Shown here: positions 24,050 through 35,336 of the stretch, piece after piece | How the letters are laid out: the number at the start of each line of letters is the position of its first letter | Numbering within the stretch: the stretch's first letter is position 1 | Assembly: GCF_027409185.1 (NCBI RefSeq) | Contig: NC_084467.1 | Coordinates: 80,980,501 to 81,044,500, forward strand | Direction: 5' to 3' | Source of the DNA: Cynocephalus volans | Lineage: Eukaryota; Chordata; Mammalia; Dermoptera; Cynocephalidae | DNA: 64,000 nt | Notes under the pieces: model-generated | Told to the model about the DNA's origin: nothing | Seen by the model: the letters and a program-made list of their open reading frames with translations, nothing else | Databases searched by the model: none | Translations under genes and position numbers: made by a program

Positions 24050-24625
24050 AAGTATGCACATGCCTTTGCATTCATGCTTAGCTCTGTCTTGAAAGCTCTT
24101 TCCTCAGATCTATAGGGGCTCCACTCCTTTAATTCTCTTCTCAATTCTTACCTTATAAGAGATGGCTTCCCTGACCATCCTACATGATATAATAGCCTCC
24201 AGCATTTATTCCCCATATACCCTGATTTATTTTTCTTCATGGTGTACATTACTACTTGACATTTATATACATATACACATGCACATAAACGCACACACTT
24301 GCTGTTTTACTCCTCCATATATATATGTGGATACTTCAAAAAGTTCATGGAAAAAGATACTACAAATCTTTGAACTTTTTGAATACCCTTGTGTATATCT
24401 ATACACACACATATATACACAAGGGTACACAAAGATATATATACATATACATATATATACACACACATATATGTGATCTGTTTGCTTATTGTCTGAATCT
24501 CCTCACTAGAATGGAAGCTCCATGAGGGCAGAAACTTTGTCTCTTTTGTTCACTGCTATATCCCCAGTACCTGTAATAGTGCCTGTTAATACATAAATAT
24601 TTTTTAGTGAACAAATATATGAATA
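24050..24625 (+). mobile_element. L2 LINE 3' end, interrupted by a MITE and AT/CA repeats
   Basis: 'tgcctttgcattcatgctta', 'ggcttccctgaccatcctac' and then, after 24476, 'cactagaatggaagctccat', 'gagggcagaaactttgtct' and 'atccccagtacctgtaatag' are the forward L2 3' end. The middle (24250-24475) is TA/CA-rich simple sequence with the MITE at 24327-24390. Confidence 0.75.
24327..24390. mobile_element. Short mariner-like MITE, copy 2
   Basis: The left arm 'ggatacttcaaaaagttcat' is mirrored by the right arm 'tttgaactttttgaataccc', leaving a short loop. It is shorter than the other two copies, having lost part of the centre. Confidence 0.65.
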
Positions 24626-24829
24626 AGAACAGACTATTAAAGATTATCAGACATTTGAGTAAATCTTCCAGCATGAAAGCTAGACCAAACAAGCAGTAAA
24701 AAAGACAAGGAGAAAAGAGACAATGTGGATAACAGCAGAAAACTTTTTAAAAATGTAATTAGTTACCTCAGAGAGATAAGAGAAATATCAAATCCACAAA
24801 ACAAGAAGGTGCCATGAGAAGAAACAATC

Positions 24830-27800
24830 AGAGAATAAAAAAGAGCTTTTGGTAATTTAAAAACATATAGGACAGTTAAAAAAAAATATTAAGTACCTTG
24901 GCTTTTGGTTTCTGGTCCTGCATGTAAGGAGCTTGAAAGTTGTCACTCCATCCTAACAACAAGTAAAAAGCTGAACAAACTGAAAAATCAACAACTCTTC
25001 TTAGATCTTTCAGAGAAGTGAGGTCACAGGGGAAACTACTGCCTCCAAATTTGGAGAGACAGACAGGGGGATACAGAGAATCACACAACTTACTGAAACA
25101 AAAACCCATGAGCAGAAACTTCTGCAAGAAGTCGTATTAGGGTAGGAAAACCTAACCTGTAATTGAGCTCAGGCTGCCATAAAAAAGTACCATGGAGTAG
25201 GTAGCTTAAACAACAGAAATTTATTTTCTTAGAGTTCTGGAGGCTGGAAGTCTAACATCAGGGTGCCAGCATGGGTAGGTTCTGGTGAGGGCTCTCTTTT
25301 TAGCTTAGAGACAGCCACCCCACCTTCTCACTGTATCCTCACATGGCAGAGAGAAGGAGTGAGAGCAAGCTCTCTGGTGTCTTTTCTTATAAGAGTACTA
25401 ATCCCATTGTGAGGGCCCCACTCATCTAAATATAATTCTCAAAGGCCCTATCTCCAAATATCATCACTTTGGGGATTAGGGCTTCAACAAAAGGAATTTT
25501 GGGAGAACACAATTCAGTCCTCTGCACCTTTGTGAGTTTTACCAAGAGCTCTTCCAAGTTCTCATATTGAATATTGTGGGGAAATTCCCTCATGTTTCTG
25601 GCAGGGGAAAGGAAAAAATACCATTTTGAAATATTCCAGAGCATTCTGTTCTTCTTAAAAAGGCCTACCCTTAAGAGAAACTATTTTACCAGAGCCTAAT
25701 CTTATTGGCATTTTATCACAACCTAACTAACCTGCAGGAAGAGAAACACCTAACTTCAGCCTTCCTGTCCCACCTAGGGGAGGGGAAAACCTGAGAAGCA
25801 CTTGTGCAGTTCACAGCTTAGGGACACAGGCTAACTAAAAGACTAACTGACAGCTAAACATAGGATTCTGGAATGCTCTTCCTCTCCCCACACTTTACCA
25901 CTATGTCACTAAAGGCCTATTTACCAGAGTTCCTTTTACTCAGTATATTAAGTCTGGCTTTCAACAAAAAAACACAAGGCATACTAAAAGACAGAAAACA
26001 AATTTGAAGAGACATAGGGAGCATAAGAACCAGACTCATATATGGCAGGGATATTGGAATTATCAGACCATGAATTTAAAACAACTGTGATTGATATGCT
26101 ATGGGCTCCTATGGAAAAAGTAGACAACATGCAAAAAGGTGGATAGTGTAAGCAGAGAGATAGAAATTCTGAGAACCAAAAAGTAATGCTAGAGATCAAA
26201 AACACTAACAGAAAAGAAGAATGCTTTTGTTGGAATCATTAGTAGACTGGATACTGCTGAGAAAATATATATCTCATACATGTATCTATATATCTCCAAC
26301 GTATCTTGATGATATATCAATAGAAACCCCCAAAACTGAAAAGCAAAGAGAACAAAGACTGAAGAAAAAAACAGCAGAATATCCAAGGACTGTGAGACAA
26401 CTACAAAAGGTGTAACATGCATAATGGGAATACCAGAAAGAGAATAGTGAAAGGAACAGAAGAAGCAGTAGTGACTGAGATTTTCCCCAACCACAGATCC
26501 AGTAAATTCAGAGAACACCAAGCAGAATAATGCTTAAAAAACAAACAAACAAAAAAACTACACTTAGGCATAGCATACTCAAACCATAATAAATCAAAGA
26601 TGAAGAAAATATCTTGAAAGAAACCAGAGAGTAAAAATCCTTACTTATTAGAGGAGCAAAGATAATAGTTACACCTGACTTCTCCTTAGGAACCACGTAA
26701 GCTAGAATAAATTGGAGTGAAATATTTAAATTATTGAGAAGAAACCACCAACCTAGAATTCTGTGTCCTGTGAAGTTATTCTTTGAAACTAAAAGTGAAA
26801 TAATGACTTTCTCAGACAAACAAAAATTGAGGGAAATTGTTGCCAGTAGACTTGTCTTGCAAGAAATTTTCAAAGCACTACTTCAGAGAGAAGGAAAATA
26901 ACTTAGGTCAGAAACTCAGATCTTCATGGAAGAGTATTAGAGAAGGAATAAGTGAAGGTAAAATAAAAACTTATTTTTTTGTTCTTAATCTAACAGATGA
27001 GTTTGTTCAAAATAATAATAGCAACAATGTATTTGATAATTACAGCTTATGAATATATGAAATGAGTGACAGCAGTGATAAAAGGGATAGGAGAGAGGAA
27101 TTAGGAATATTTTGTTATTACAAGGTTATTTGTGCTACCTGTGAAGAAGTATAGTGTTATTTGAAAGTGGATTTGGATTAGTTGTAGATGTATATTGCAA
27201 ACTCTAGGGCAACCACTAAAAAACTAAACAAACAAACAAACTTTAATAATTGATTAAGAAATTTACCTGGAAAATGACAAAAAGATTGAAATTAGGAAAA
27301 GGCATTAAATGGTCAAGATATGATATCCAATAACCAACTAATAGTAGTTGCAAAAAAGAGAGACTACAGAAGAGTGGGAATATCAAAGAAATATTCTGTA
27401 AGAATTTCCTAGAATTGAAGAACATAAGTATCCAGATTGAAACAGCTTGCTGAATACTCATCATGATGCAGTTAAAAAGATCTACCCAAAGGTACACCAT
27501 TATGAAATTTCAGAATACCAGAGATTAAGAAAATACTTGAGACATTAAAGTACCAATAAAGTTTCTAGAAGAAAAAAATGAAAAATAGTTCATTACAAAG
27601 AAAGGGGAATCAACATGGTATGTCAACAGCTACATTGGTTATTAGAAGCCAGAAGAGTAATATTTATAAAATTCTGAGGGTAAATATAATACAAAGGATA
27701 CATATATGTTTAGCTATTGATCAAATACGTAGGTAGAATAAAGACTTTTCAGACATGCAAGGGCCCCAAATATATCTAATCTATGTAATCTGTCTACCGT

Positions 27801-28060
27801 GAATTTTTTTTAGGGAACTACAAAGAACGCTTCAGCAAAACAAAAGAGTAAATCAAGGAAGGGGATACATGGCTCTAATACAGGATAGTGATGAAGGGAA
27901 GTCCCAAGATGAAAGCTAATGAAACAGGCCCAGAGAATATTCATTTTACATTGAAGAGGGAAGACTGTGGTCTGCAGGAGAGAGTTCTCTAGGGGAAAAA
28001 TGTAACTGAGGCATTATTTCTATTAGAGCATTTGAGAAATACTGAAAGTTCTTATGAAAG
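24830..28060 (+). mobile_element. HAL1/L1-type ORF1 remnants
   Basis: Forward-strand L1/HAL1 landmarks: 'ggatattggaattatcagac' (26050), 'gaattctgtgtcctgtgaag' (26756), 'ctttctcagacaaacaaaaa' (26810) and a second similar block at 27240-28060. Frames are broken throughout and no RT-like sequence was recognised, which is why HAL1 (ORF1-only) is preferred. An MLT1 LTR interrupts it at 25159-25526. Confidence 0.6.
25159..25526 (-). mobile_element. MLT1-type MaLR LTR
   Basis: The reverse-strand MLT1 series is complete: 'aggctgccataaaaaagtac', 'ttagagttctggaggctgg', 'gtgagggctctctttttagc', 'cctcacatggcagagagaag', 'ctccaaatatcatcactttg', 'cacaattcagtcctctgca'. Target duplication not resolved. Confidence 0.8.
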
Positions 28061-28124
28061 CGGTTCATTGTTTTGTTTTGGTTTAGGGGGTTGACTAAAG
28101 TATATAATGGTGGTAATTATACAA

Positions 28125-28320
28125 TGTATTTATATTTTCATATGTATTATGCCATTTGATTTTCTCAGCCACTCTGAAATGTTGCCCAGTACAGTATTAT
28201 TATTCTTATTGTATATCATTGCATATGTGTGAAAATAGGCTTAAAGACAGTGAGTGATCATAGTGTTAGAAGCAAGACTGGAACCCTGGTCTAAATCCTG
28301 GTCTGGCACTCTTTTTTATT
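28125..28320 (-). mobile_element. MIR fragment
   Basis: 'gccatttgattttctcagcc', 'agtattattattcttattgt' and 'gaactggaaccctggtcta'-like sequence follow the reverse strand of MIR. Diverged. Confidence 0.45.
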
Positions 28321-29185
28321 ACACTGTTGATTTTCTACCAAAAGGTTTGAATATAAGCCTTATATTCGGCATATATTCCACATACACTCCACATCCTCAC
28401 TGGATTATAAGAGCCAAAGGCACCCATTTTGTTTATAGCAATCTCACCCCTCTTCCCACACCAATATTCTAACATATTCTGGCTTGTTACTAATATATTC
28501 TTGCTCTCTTTCCCCTTTCACCAGATGCCAAACTACAGTGACAATTGCACCTTATTCTGCCTCTGGAATTAATCCACCTGATTTTTGAATCATATATTTT
28601 CCCTTTTATTCTTGACTAGACACTTTGCTGCAACTCATGGAACCCATCCCCATGCACCTCTTTTAATTTAAAGCAACAACAATTTTCTATCTAATTGACC
28701 TATTTTAGGCAAGAATAAGCATTTGCCTACAATTTCCAGAGTTCCTCAGAGGTGATCCTTAAATATGTGGGAGTACCAGGTGCCTACTTCCCCCAAATAA
28801 TCATTTGCTTCTGCCATGTTGCTGCAGAGTTAGGTTACTACACCCTCTTCAAAAATAGTTTTTTAGTAGCTGACGAGATGTTTTATAAACATGTAATTCT
28901 ATTTCTATATTTATTGTGAACTATGACATATGTGCCCAGGGTAAATATTCAGAAGGTCATTCCACTCACTCCTGACTCCATAGGCTCATTCCAGTTACTC
29001 AGGAACTCATCACCATGAAATTTTGGTAGTAGGACAAGCTCTCTGCAAGCAGACGGCTTCTGTGGAAACTGTCTAAGCTTATCCATTACCACTGCGTAAG
29101 AGTTCTTTTGCCTGCACAGGTTACTTTGACACATGTACACTAACCACAGCTCTCGATTCATAGCACATGTTCAAAAAGCCTTGTT
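28321..29185. other. Intron 1 sequence, nothing recognised
   Basis: No exon or identifiable repeat. Confidence 0.35.
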
Positions 29186-29186
29186 T

Positions 29187-29336
29187 GGGCTGAGCCCGTG
29201 GCACACTCGGGAGAGTGCGGCGCTGGGAGCGCAGCGAAGCTCCCGCCACAGGTTCGGATCCTATATAGGAATGGCCGGTGCACTCACTGGCTGAGTGCCG
29301 GTCACGAAAAAAGACAAAAAAAAAAAAAAAAAAAAA
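29187..29336 (+). mobile_element. Composite tRNA-Ile-type SINE with long A tail
   Basis: Starts 'gggctgagcccgtggcacac', has a B-box-like 'ggttcggatcctatatag', the 'ggaatggccggtgcactcac' segment and an uninterrupted A tail of about 25 bases. The 13-bp duplication aaaaagccttgtt flanks it (29173-29185 and 29337-29349). The long pure A tail suggests a recent insertion. Confidence 0.9.
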
Positions 29337-29349
29337 AAAAAGCCTTGTT

Positions 29350-30636
29350 CAGTGCCCATAATATCCATATCTACTTGTCACTCCCCAGCACTCAACAGAT
29401 CATCAGCTAGATCATGGTGGAACACTTTGGCTTCCTCACTTAGGTTGAAATTGATTGATCCATATAACACCTGCGACATATATTTGCCTCTAAAACTCCC
29501 CACAATCTCTTACCTCCTCTCCCTCCCCCAGCTCTTTGCTCAACCTGATATGAAGACCTACAGTGCATTGTAGATGTGCTGATCTCTTGTTGATACCTCT
29601 GCTGGCTCCATGTCAGAAACAGTGAGTGGGTAGGTATGAGCCAGAAGAGGAATTCATGTTTTATTCTCTTCCTAAGTACATCCCTAAGTACATATCAGAG
29701 GCTTTCACTAGGTACACTCAGGAAACTTGGCCTTGTTTCCCTAGAAGAGAGAGCATGACATAATGAGGGACGGTGCCTTTTAAGCTAGCTCCGTCCATCT
29801 ATGCAGAACAGATCTCTAACACATAAAGAAAGGCACATGGCAAAAATCCTCCATATTCATAGCAATCAACTGGGACTCCCCTTACTTGTCTTCAACTTGC
29901 TATGATCTTTATTTGGCCTCTGATTTCTGTATGTATTCATATTTGTCAGTGTGTCTGGCATTGGGAATACAAAGATGATTAAAACATAGTTCCTCTCTTT
30001 GAGGAGCCTTCAATGAAGAGTCTTTTCATTGGTAATACATCTTTGTAAACAAATTATATAAGCATATTGAGTGATATAATAGAAGTATGTTTGGGGTACT
30101 ATAATACCGCAGAGGAGGAAGGGCCTAATTGCCTGTAGAGAACATGGAAATCTTTTTGGAGGAGGTACATGCAAACTGCTTATTATTTAAAATAAGTAGA
30201 AATTGCCAAGGAGAGGAGGGGATTTTAATCAGAATATGTAAAGGGACTAGGTGTGAGAAATACTATCTTGTTTAGGAACTACAAGTTCTTCAGAATACTG
30301 GAGCATAAGTAATATGTGAAGGAATGACAGGACATGAGTCTGAAAAGGAAAGAATTTGTGTGCCTTGAGTTTGGGTTTTTTTCTCTAGGCCATGATGAAT
30401 CACTGAAGGATTTTAATTAAGGAAAGAATATGATATTTGTGGTTTTAAAGGGTAATTCCATGTTATTGCAAAGTAATTTATAATTGGAAAACTTTGGGAC
30501 CAGATCAAATGTCCAATGTAAATTACTAATGATAATGGTCAATTAAAGTGTGGTATATCCATATAACAAAATTATGCAGCCATTACACATTTTTGAAAAA
30601 TATGTAAGAAAAATGTTTATGACAAAATGCTAAATG
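29350..30636. other. Intron 1 sequence with weak L2 traces
   Basis: 'ctggcattgggaatacaaag' (29957) and 'aggattttaattaaggaaag' (30408) weakly follow the L2 reverse strand. Otherwise nothing recognised. Confidence 0.35.
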
Positions 30637-30650
30637 AAAAAACACTAGGA

Positions 30651-30715
30651 ACACCAAGGTCAAGGATTCATATCCCTGTACCACCCAGCTATCAAAACAC
30701 ACACACACACACACC
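30651..30715 (+). mobile_element. tRNA-Ile-type SINE, 5'-truncated
   Basis: Only the B-box half remains ('acaccaaggtcaaggattca'), then 'ccacccagct' and an AC-rich tail. The flanks aaaaaacactagga (30637-30650) and aaaaagcactagga (30716-30729) are a 14-bp duplication with one mismatch. Confidence 0.8.
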
Positions 30716-30902
30716 AAAAAGCACTAGGATATGAGTCTTATATATATGGAGACATATACCATATTTATAGATGGAAAGACTCAACTACATAAAGTTTAGT
30801 TTTTTCAAATTGTTTTATAAGTTAAATGCAATTCTAGTTTTAAACAGTCCCCCAATAGTTTTTTTTAAAGCAACTGATACGGTGATTTAAAATTTTCTGG
30901 GG

Positions 30903-30996
30903 GGCTAGCCAGTTAGCTCAGTTGGTTAGAGCGCAGCCTTGTAACAACAAGGGTTTGGATCCCTGTACTAGCCAGCCACAAACAAACAAACAAATA
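30903..30996 (+). mobile_element. tRNA-Ile-type SINE monomer (CYN-like)
   Basis: The clearest tRNA-like head in the window: 'agttagctcagttggttaga' carries the tRNA-Ile D-arm and A box, and 'gggtttggatccctgtact' the B box and T arm, followed by 'agccagcca' and a CAAA-repeat tail. A canonical tRNA gene is excluded by the tail, the flanking imperfect duplication and mismatches in the anticodon arm. Confidence 0.85.
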
Positions 30997-31344
30997 AAAA
31001 ATTCTAGGGAAGAAAAAAGACCTAAGAATTGCTACAGCACTACTGAAAAAGAAGAATGGAGGTGGAAGGACTTCCCGTGTAGATATCAAGACTTTTCATA
31101 AAACTATTGTAATTAAAAACAGTGACATTGACTCAGAAATAATGAGGCTGAATAGTGGAATAGAGAACCCCCAAACAGAATTATGCATATATGGAATTAA
31201 TGTGTGGCTAAGGGGGCATTACAAATGACCAGGGGAAGGAGGGTCTACTGAATAAATAGTTTTGGGGCAACTCGGTAGCCATAGTTTTCTTAAAAAAGGG
31301 ACTACTGAATAATGTTGGGGCAACTAGGGAACCATATTTAAATT

Positions 31345-33310
31345 GCTTGTGTTTTAATAGTCTTCTCCATAAAATTTTATCTAGACCAATGTCTTGGAGT
31401 GTTTCCCCTGTTTTTCTTCTAGTAGTCTTATAGTTTCAGGTCTTACATTTAATTCTTTAATCTGTTTTGAATTGATTTTGGTATATGGTGAGAGATACGT
31501 GTCTAGTTTCTTTCTTATACATATGGATATACAGTTTTTCCAGCATTATTTATTGAAGATGCTGCACTTTCCCCCATGTATGTTCTTGGATACATCTTTG
31601 TTAAAGATCAGTTGGCTATAGATTTATTAATCTGGGTTCACTGTTCTGTTGCATTGGTCCATGTGTCTGTTTTAACACCAGTACTATGCTATTTTGATCA
31701 TAACTTTGTAGTATTTGTTTTGAAGTCAGGGAGTGTAATGCCTCCAGCTTTGTTCCTTTTGCCCAGGATTGCTTTGGCAACAAAACCCACAAATAGACCT
31801 ATAGATTGTATTAGTCCATTTTTGTGTTATTATAGCAGAATACCTGAGATTGGGTACAGAAAAGAGATTTATTTGGCTTATGATTCTGGGACAGCTGCAT
31901 CTGGTATGGGCCTCAGGCTGCTTCTACTCAGGGTGGAAATCAGCAGGGCAACCAGCTTGTGCAAGGAGATCACATGGCAGAGGAAGCAGGAGAGGAGGGA
32001 AGGGGAGGTGCTGGGGTCCTATAAATAACCAGCTCTCACAGGAACTAATAAAGCAAGAAGTCACTCACTATCCTCCCCCACCCCAGGGCATTAATCTATT
32101 CATGAGGGATCTGCCCCCATGACCCAAACACCCCCAAACACTGCCACAATGAGTATCATATTTCAGCATGAGCTGGTAAGGGGATCATAGGGATTACAAT
32201 CAGGGATTACATCAAATTAAAAATTTTCTGCACAGCAAAATAAACAATCAGCAGAGCAAAGAGGCAACCAACAGAATGGGAGAAGATATTTGGAAACTAC
32301 TCATCAGACAAGGGATTAATATCTGGAATATACAAGGAACTTAAACAACTCAGCAGTAAAAAAACAAATAATCCAATTTAAAAATGGGCAAATGACCTGA
32401 ACAGACATTTCTAAAAAGAAGATGTACAAATGACCAACAGGGTATATGAAAATTTTCTCAACATCATTAATCATCAGGATAATGTAAATCAAAATCACAG
32501 TGAGATATCATCTCACTCTAGTTAGATGGCTATTATCAAAAAGACAAAAAATAACAAATGCTGGCAAGGATGCAGAGAAAAGGGAACTTATATTCTGATG
32601 GTGGGAATGTAAATTAGTATAGGCATTATGGAAAACAGTATGGAGGTTTCTCAGAAAACTAAATATAAAAGTACCATATGATCCAGCAATCCCACTACTA
32701 GGTATTTATCCAAAGGAAAGGAAACATGCATACTGAAGAGGTATCTGCACTCCTATGTTCATTGCAGCACTATTCACAATAGCCAAGATAAGGAATCAAT
32801 GTGGGTGTCTGTTGACAGATGCGTGGCTAAAGAAAATGTGGTATATATACACAATGTAATACTACTCAGCCATAAAAAGGAATGAAATCTTGTCATTCAT
32901 GGCAACATGGATGAGGAAGGGAGACACTATGTTATGTGAAATAAGTCAGGCACAGAAAGATAAATAGCACATGTTCTTATATGTGGGGGCTAAAAAATAA
33001 ACAATAAAAATAAGTTGAACTTTTAGAAGTAGGCAATAGAATTGTGGTTATTAGTGGCTGGGAAGGAGAGGGGGGAGGCAGAGATGGGGGAGGTTGGTTA
33101 ATGGACACAAAATTACAGCTAGATAAGAAAAATAAGTTCTAGAGGTATACTGTAGTGCTAGACATCTATAATTAATAATTTATTGTATTTTATCAAAGGA
33201 CTAGGAGATGACTATGCTAATTACCCTGATTTGATCATCACACATTGTATACATGTATTGATATAAAACTCATATGTACAATCAATATGTTTCAATTGAA
33301 AAAATAAATT
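31345..33310. mobile_element. 5'-inverted (twin-primed) L1, carrying a MaLR LTR
   Basis: 31375-31778 is ORF2 on the minus strand ('tgtttcccctgtttttcttc', 'cagctttgttccttttgccc'). From about 31780 the sequence switches to plus-strand ORF2 that continues in the same element ('attacatcaaattaaaaatt' 32207, 'gcacagcaaaataaacaatc' 32230, 3' UTR to 33300). The two arms meet near the same ORF2 position, the hallmark of twin priming. An AT-rich direct repeat (about 31337-31348 and 33306-33319) is compatible with a target duplication. Confidence 0.8.
31807..32175 (-). mobile_element. MaLR LTR inside the inverted L1
   Basis: 'tgtattagtccatttttgtg' to 'catttcagcatgagctgg'-like sequence is the reverse strand of the same LTR type as 20261-20666 (shared 'tgggacagctgcatctggta', 'gatctgcccccatgac'). 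The distal end is rearranged and no exact duplication was found. Confidence 0.8.
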
Positions 33311-33324
33311 TAAAATTGGATTCA

Positions 33325-33486
33325 GGGCCAGCCCCGTGGCTCACTCAGAAGAGTGCAGCGCTGGTAGCACCACGACTGCGGGTTCGGATCCTATATAGGG
33401 ATGGCCGGCGCGTTCACTGGCTGAGCGTGGTGCAGACCACACCATGCCAAGGGTTGCTATCCCCTTACCAGTCAGGAAAAAAAAAA
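33325..33486 (+). mobile_element. Composite dimeric tRNA-Ile-type SINE, full length
   Basis: The first unit has 'cccgtggctcactcagaag' and 'gcgggttcggatcctatat'; the second has 'gttcactggctgagcgtgg' and 'aagggttgctatcccctta', then an A tail. Exact 13-bp duplication aaaattggattca (33312-33324 and 33487-33499). This is the best reference copy of the composite form here. Confidence 0.9.
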
Positions 33487-33577
33487 AAAATTGGATTCAT
33501 ACTTCAGATTCTATACAAAAACCAGATGGATTAAAGACTTAAATGTAGAAGGCCAAATTTAAAATTTAGAAGACAAT

Positions 33578-33963
33578 TGATATGGATTGAATCGTGTCCT
33601 CCAAGTTTTATGTGTTAGAAGCTTGATCTCCATTGTAGAAATCCTATTATGGTAATTTAAAGATAAAGTGATTAAATTCTGAGGACCATGCCCTAATGAA
33701 AGGATTAATAATGGTGGTCAGGGGCGTGGTTCTGAGGGCTTTAAAAGGAGAATACATAAGAGTCTCTCTCTCTCTGTGCTTCTGCCATCTTGCAATGTGA
33801 TACCCTGTGGTGCTGAAGCCACCAACAAAGAAAACCCTCACCAGATGCATTCCCTGGATTTTGGACTTTCTAGCCTCTGAAACTGTAAGCAGTAAATTTC
33901 ATTTTCTTAGAAATTACCCATTTCCGGGTATTTTGTTATAAGCAACAGAAACAGACTAATACA
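33578..33963 (+). mobile_element. MaLR solo LTR with exact target duplication
   Basis: A 386-bp LTR, 'tgatatggattgaatcgtgt' to 'cagactaataca', with exact 5-bp duplication ACAAT (33573-33577 and 33964-33968). Contains 'ggttctgagggctttaaaag', shared with 12177-12574 and 22631-23057. Confidence 0.92.
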
Positions 33964-34514
33964 ACAATTAAAGAGAAAATCTATGACTTTGAGGTAGGGA
34001 ATGGTTTCTTAAACAAGAAACAGAAGGCACTAATCATAAATGAAAAGTTGATAAATTTGACTTCATTGGAAATAACTTGTGTGTATCAAAAGTTCCCTAA
34101 AGAAGGGAAAATGACAAGTCACAAACTGTCAGAAAACATACATAGCTGATAAAGGATTAATATCTAGAATATTTAAATAAATCCTACAAATGAATGAGAA
34201 AAAGAAAAAACTCTAATAGAAAAATGGGCAAAAGACATAAGCATTGTACAGAAGTGGAAACATGGATTTAGAATGTTCAGTCTCAATGCAATTGGAAAAG
34301 TGCCAAATTCAGAGCACAGTGAGATTAAATTTTATGCTACTAGATATGCAGTAATTAAATTTTATTTTTGTCCCACCTACCTTAGACAGGTATACCATAA
34401 ACTTTAGCACACTGAACTTCTTGAAATTCTCTTATTACGCAATTTTCTTTTATACCTGGTCGTCATTGTACGCTGCTTTGTTGTTGTTGTGCCCCAGAAT
34501 GCTTTTCCTTCCCT

Positions 34515-34612
34515 TAGTGTAGTTCTTAGAGTGGTCCCCAGACCAGCAACATCAGCATCACCTGTGACTTGTTAGAAATGCAAATATTCAGGCCCCGCCC
34601 CTGAACTACCTT
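34515..34612 (+). mobile_element. MER5-type hAT-Charlie MITE fragment
   Basis: 'cttagagtggtccccagacc', 'cagcatcacctgtgacttg' and 'agaaatgcaaatattcaggc' match the left part of MER5A/B. The right half is absent. Confidence 0.75.
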
Positions 34613-35224
34613 TTCAAGGAAATTTTTATAGTGAATATCTTCGTAAGATACACATTTCCTTTCAAAGCAGAAGGCTGGCTTGCTTATAAAAGATGGGGGT
34701 TTCCTAAGCTCTGGATTCCTTTCCTATAACACAACCCACAGTGTGTGTGCAGATGTTACCTAACCTTTGTTCTATCTTTGTCCTATCACTCTGTGGGAAT
34801 TGGGCTTGGGGAAGTAGTGTAAGAAGCTGCTATACAGTCATTGCTGTGACTGAAAAAAAAAACCAAAAACAACAACTGTCCTTTGTCTCTGAGTCATGTA
34901 TCTTTCGTCTGTAGCCATGAAGCTCTGGCAGGCTAACTTTTTTGGCTTGCAAGTAAGATAAAACCTCAGACTTTTCACAGTTCTTGACACAAGTCCTCTT
35001 TCTTTAAGTTAGAGCTCTGAAATGGGAACCTGTCTTTTAATAATTGTTAAAGGAAGGATGGAATCGAATAAGCTATATACAACAAGACACATTTTTCCAT
35101 GGTCAAATTTTGATGTTCAAATAGTTTTTAAAATGTCTTCATTACCATCTTTTTATTCTATCTTTAACTTACTCATTCATCAAACAAACATTTCTCTGTA
35201 TTTTTTTGCTCTTAATTTTTTCAG
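34613..35224. other. Intron 1 sequence upstream of exon 2
   Basis: Repeat-poor, ending in the T-rich acceptor tract of exon 2. No other exon recognised. Confidence 0.4.
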
Positions 35225-35336
35225 ATTTTGGAACGATCAGAAGCTGGGTTGATCCAAAGACAGACAGATGGCTGAAAGTGGTGGAAAAGAAAAACTAAAA
35301 TGGACAACAACTGTAATTATTAGTTCATCTCTTAAG
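35225..35336 (+). CDS. C1orf146/SPO16: SPO16 exon 2: last 43 nt of 5'UTR and codons 1-23
   Basis: The acceptor is a T-rich tract ending in ttttttcag at 35224; the donor is AAG followed by gtaaag at 35337. The start ATG is at 35268, preceded in frame by TGA at 35250, which fixes the start within this exon. The context is weak at -3 (C) but has G at +4. The 23 codons begin MAESGGKEK and end SSSLK, matching the N terminus of C1orf146/SPO16. Compared with the human protein as I remember it there is one extra Gly after MAESG and conservative Ile/Leu/Val changes. The exon ends in phase 0. The surrounding 34.3-36.2 kb is poorer in repeats than the rest of the introns. Confidence 0.9.

Larger units (their letters stand above)
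30740..34330 (+). mobile_element. Old L1M ORF2 3' part hosting a nest of insertions
   Basis: Host L1 segments read forward: 30760-31340 ('gaaggacttcccgtgtagat', 'ataaaactattgtaattaaa') and, after the insertions, 33500-33577 and 33969-34330 ('ccagatggattaaagactta', 'gaaaaatgggcaaaagaca'). Inserted into it: a SINE (30903-30996), a 5'-inverted L1 (about 31345-33310), a SINE (33325-33486) and a MaLR LTR (33578-33963). Coding frames are destroyed. Confidence 0.75.

Noticed and set aside
24250-24475. CA/TA-rich patch as a CRISPR-like or satellite array
   Set aside because: Irregular dinucleotide repeats without spacers; it is microsatellite sequence around a MITE.
30903-30975. Possible functional tRNA-Ile gene
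   Set aside because: A and B boxes are good, but the element has a SINE tail, target-duplication-like flanks and a poor anticodon arm, and related SINE copies are scattered through the window.
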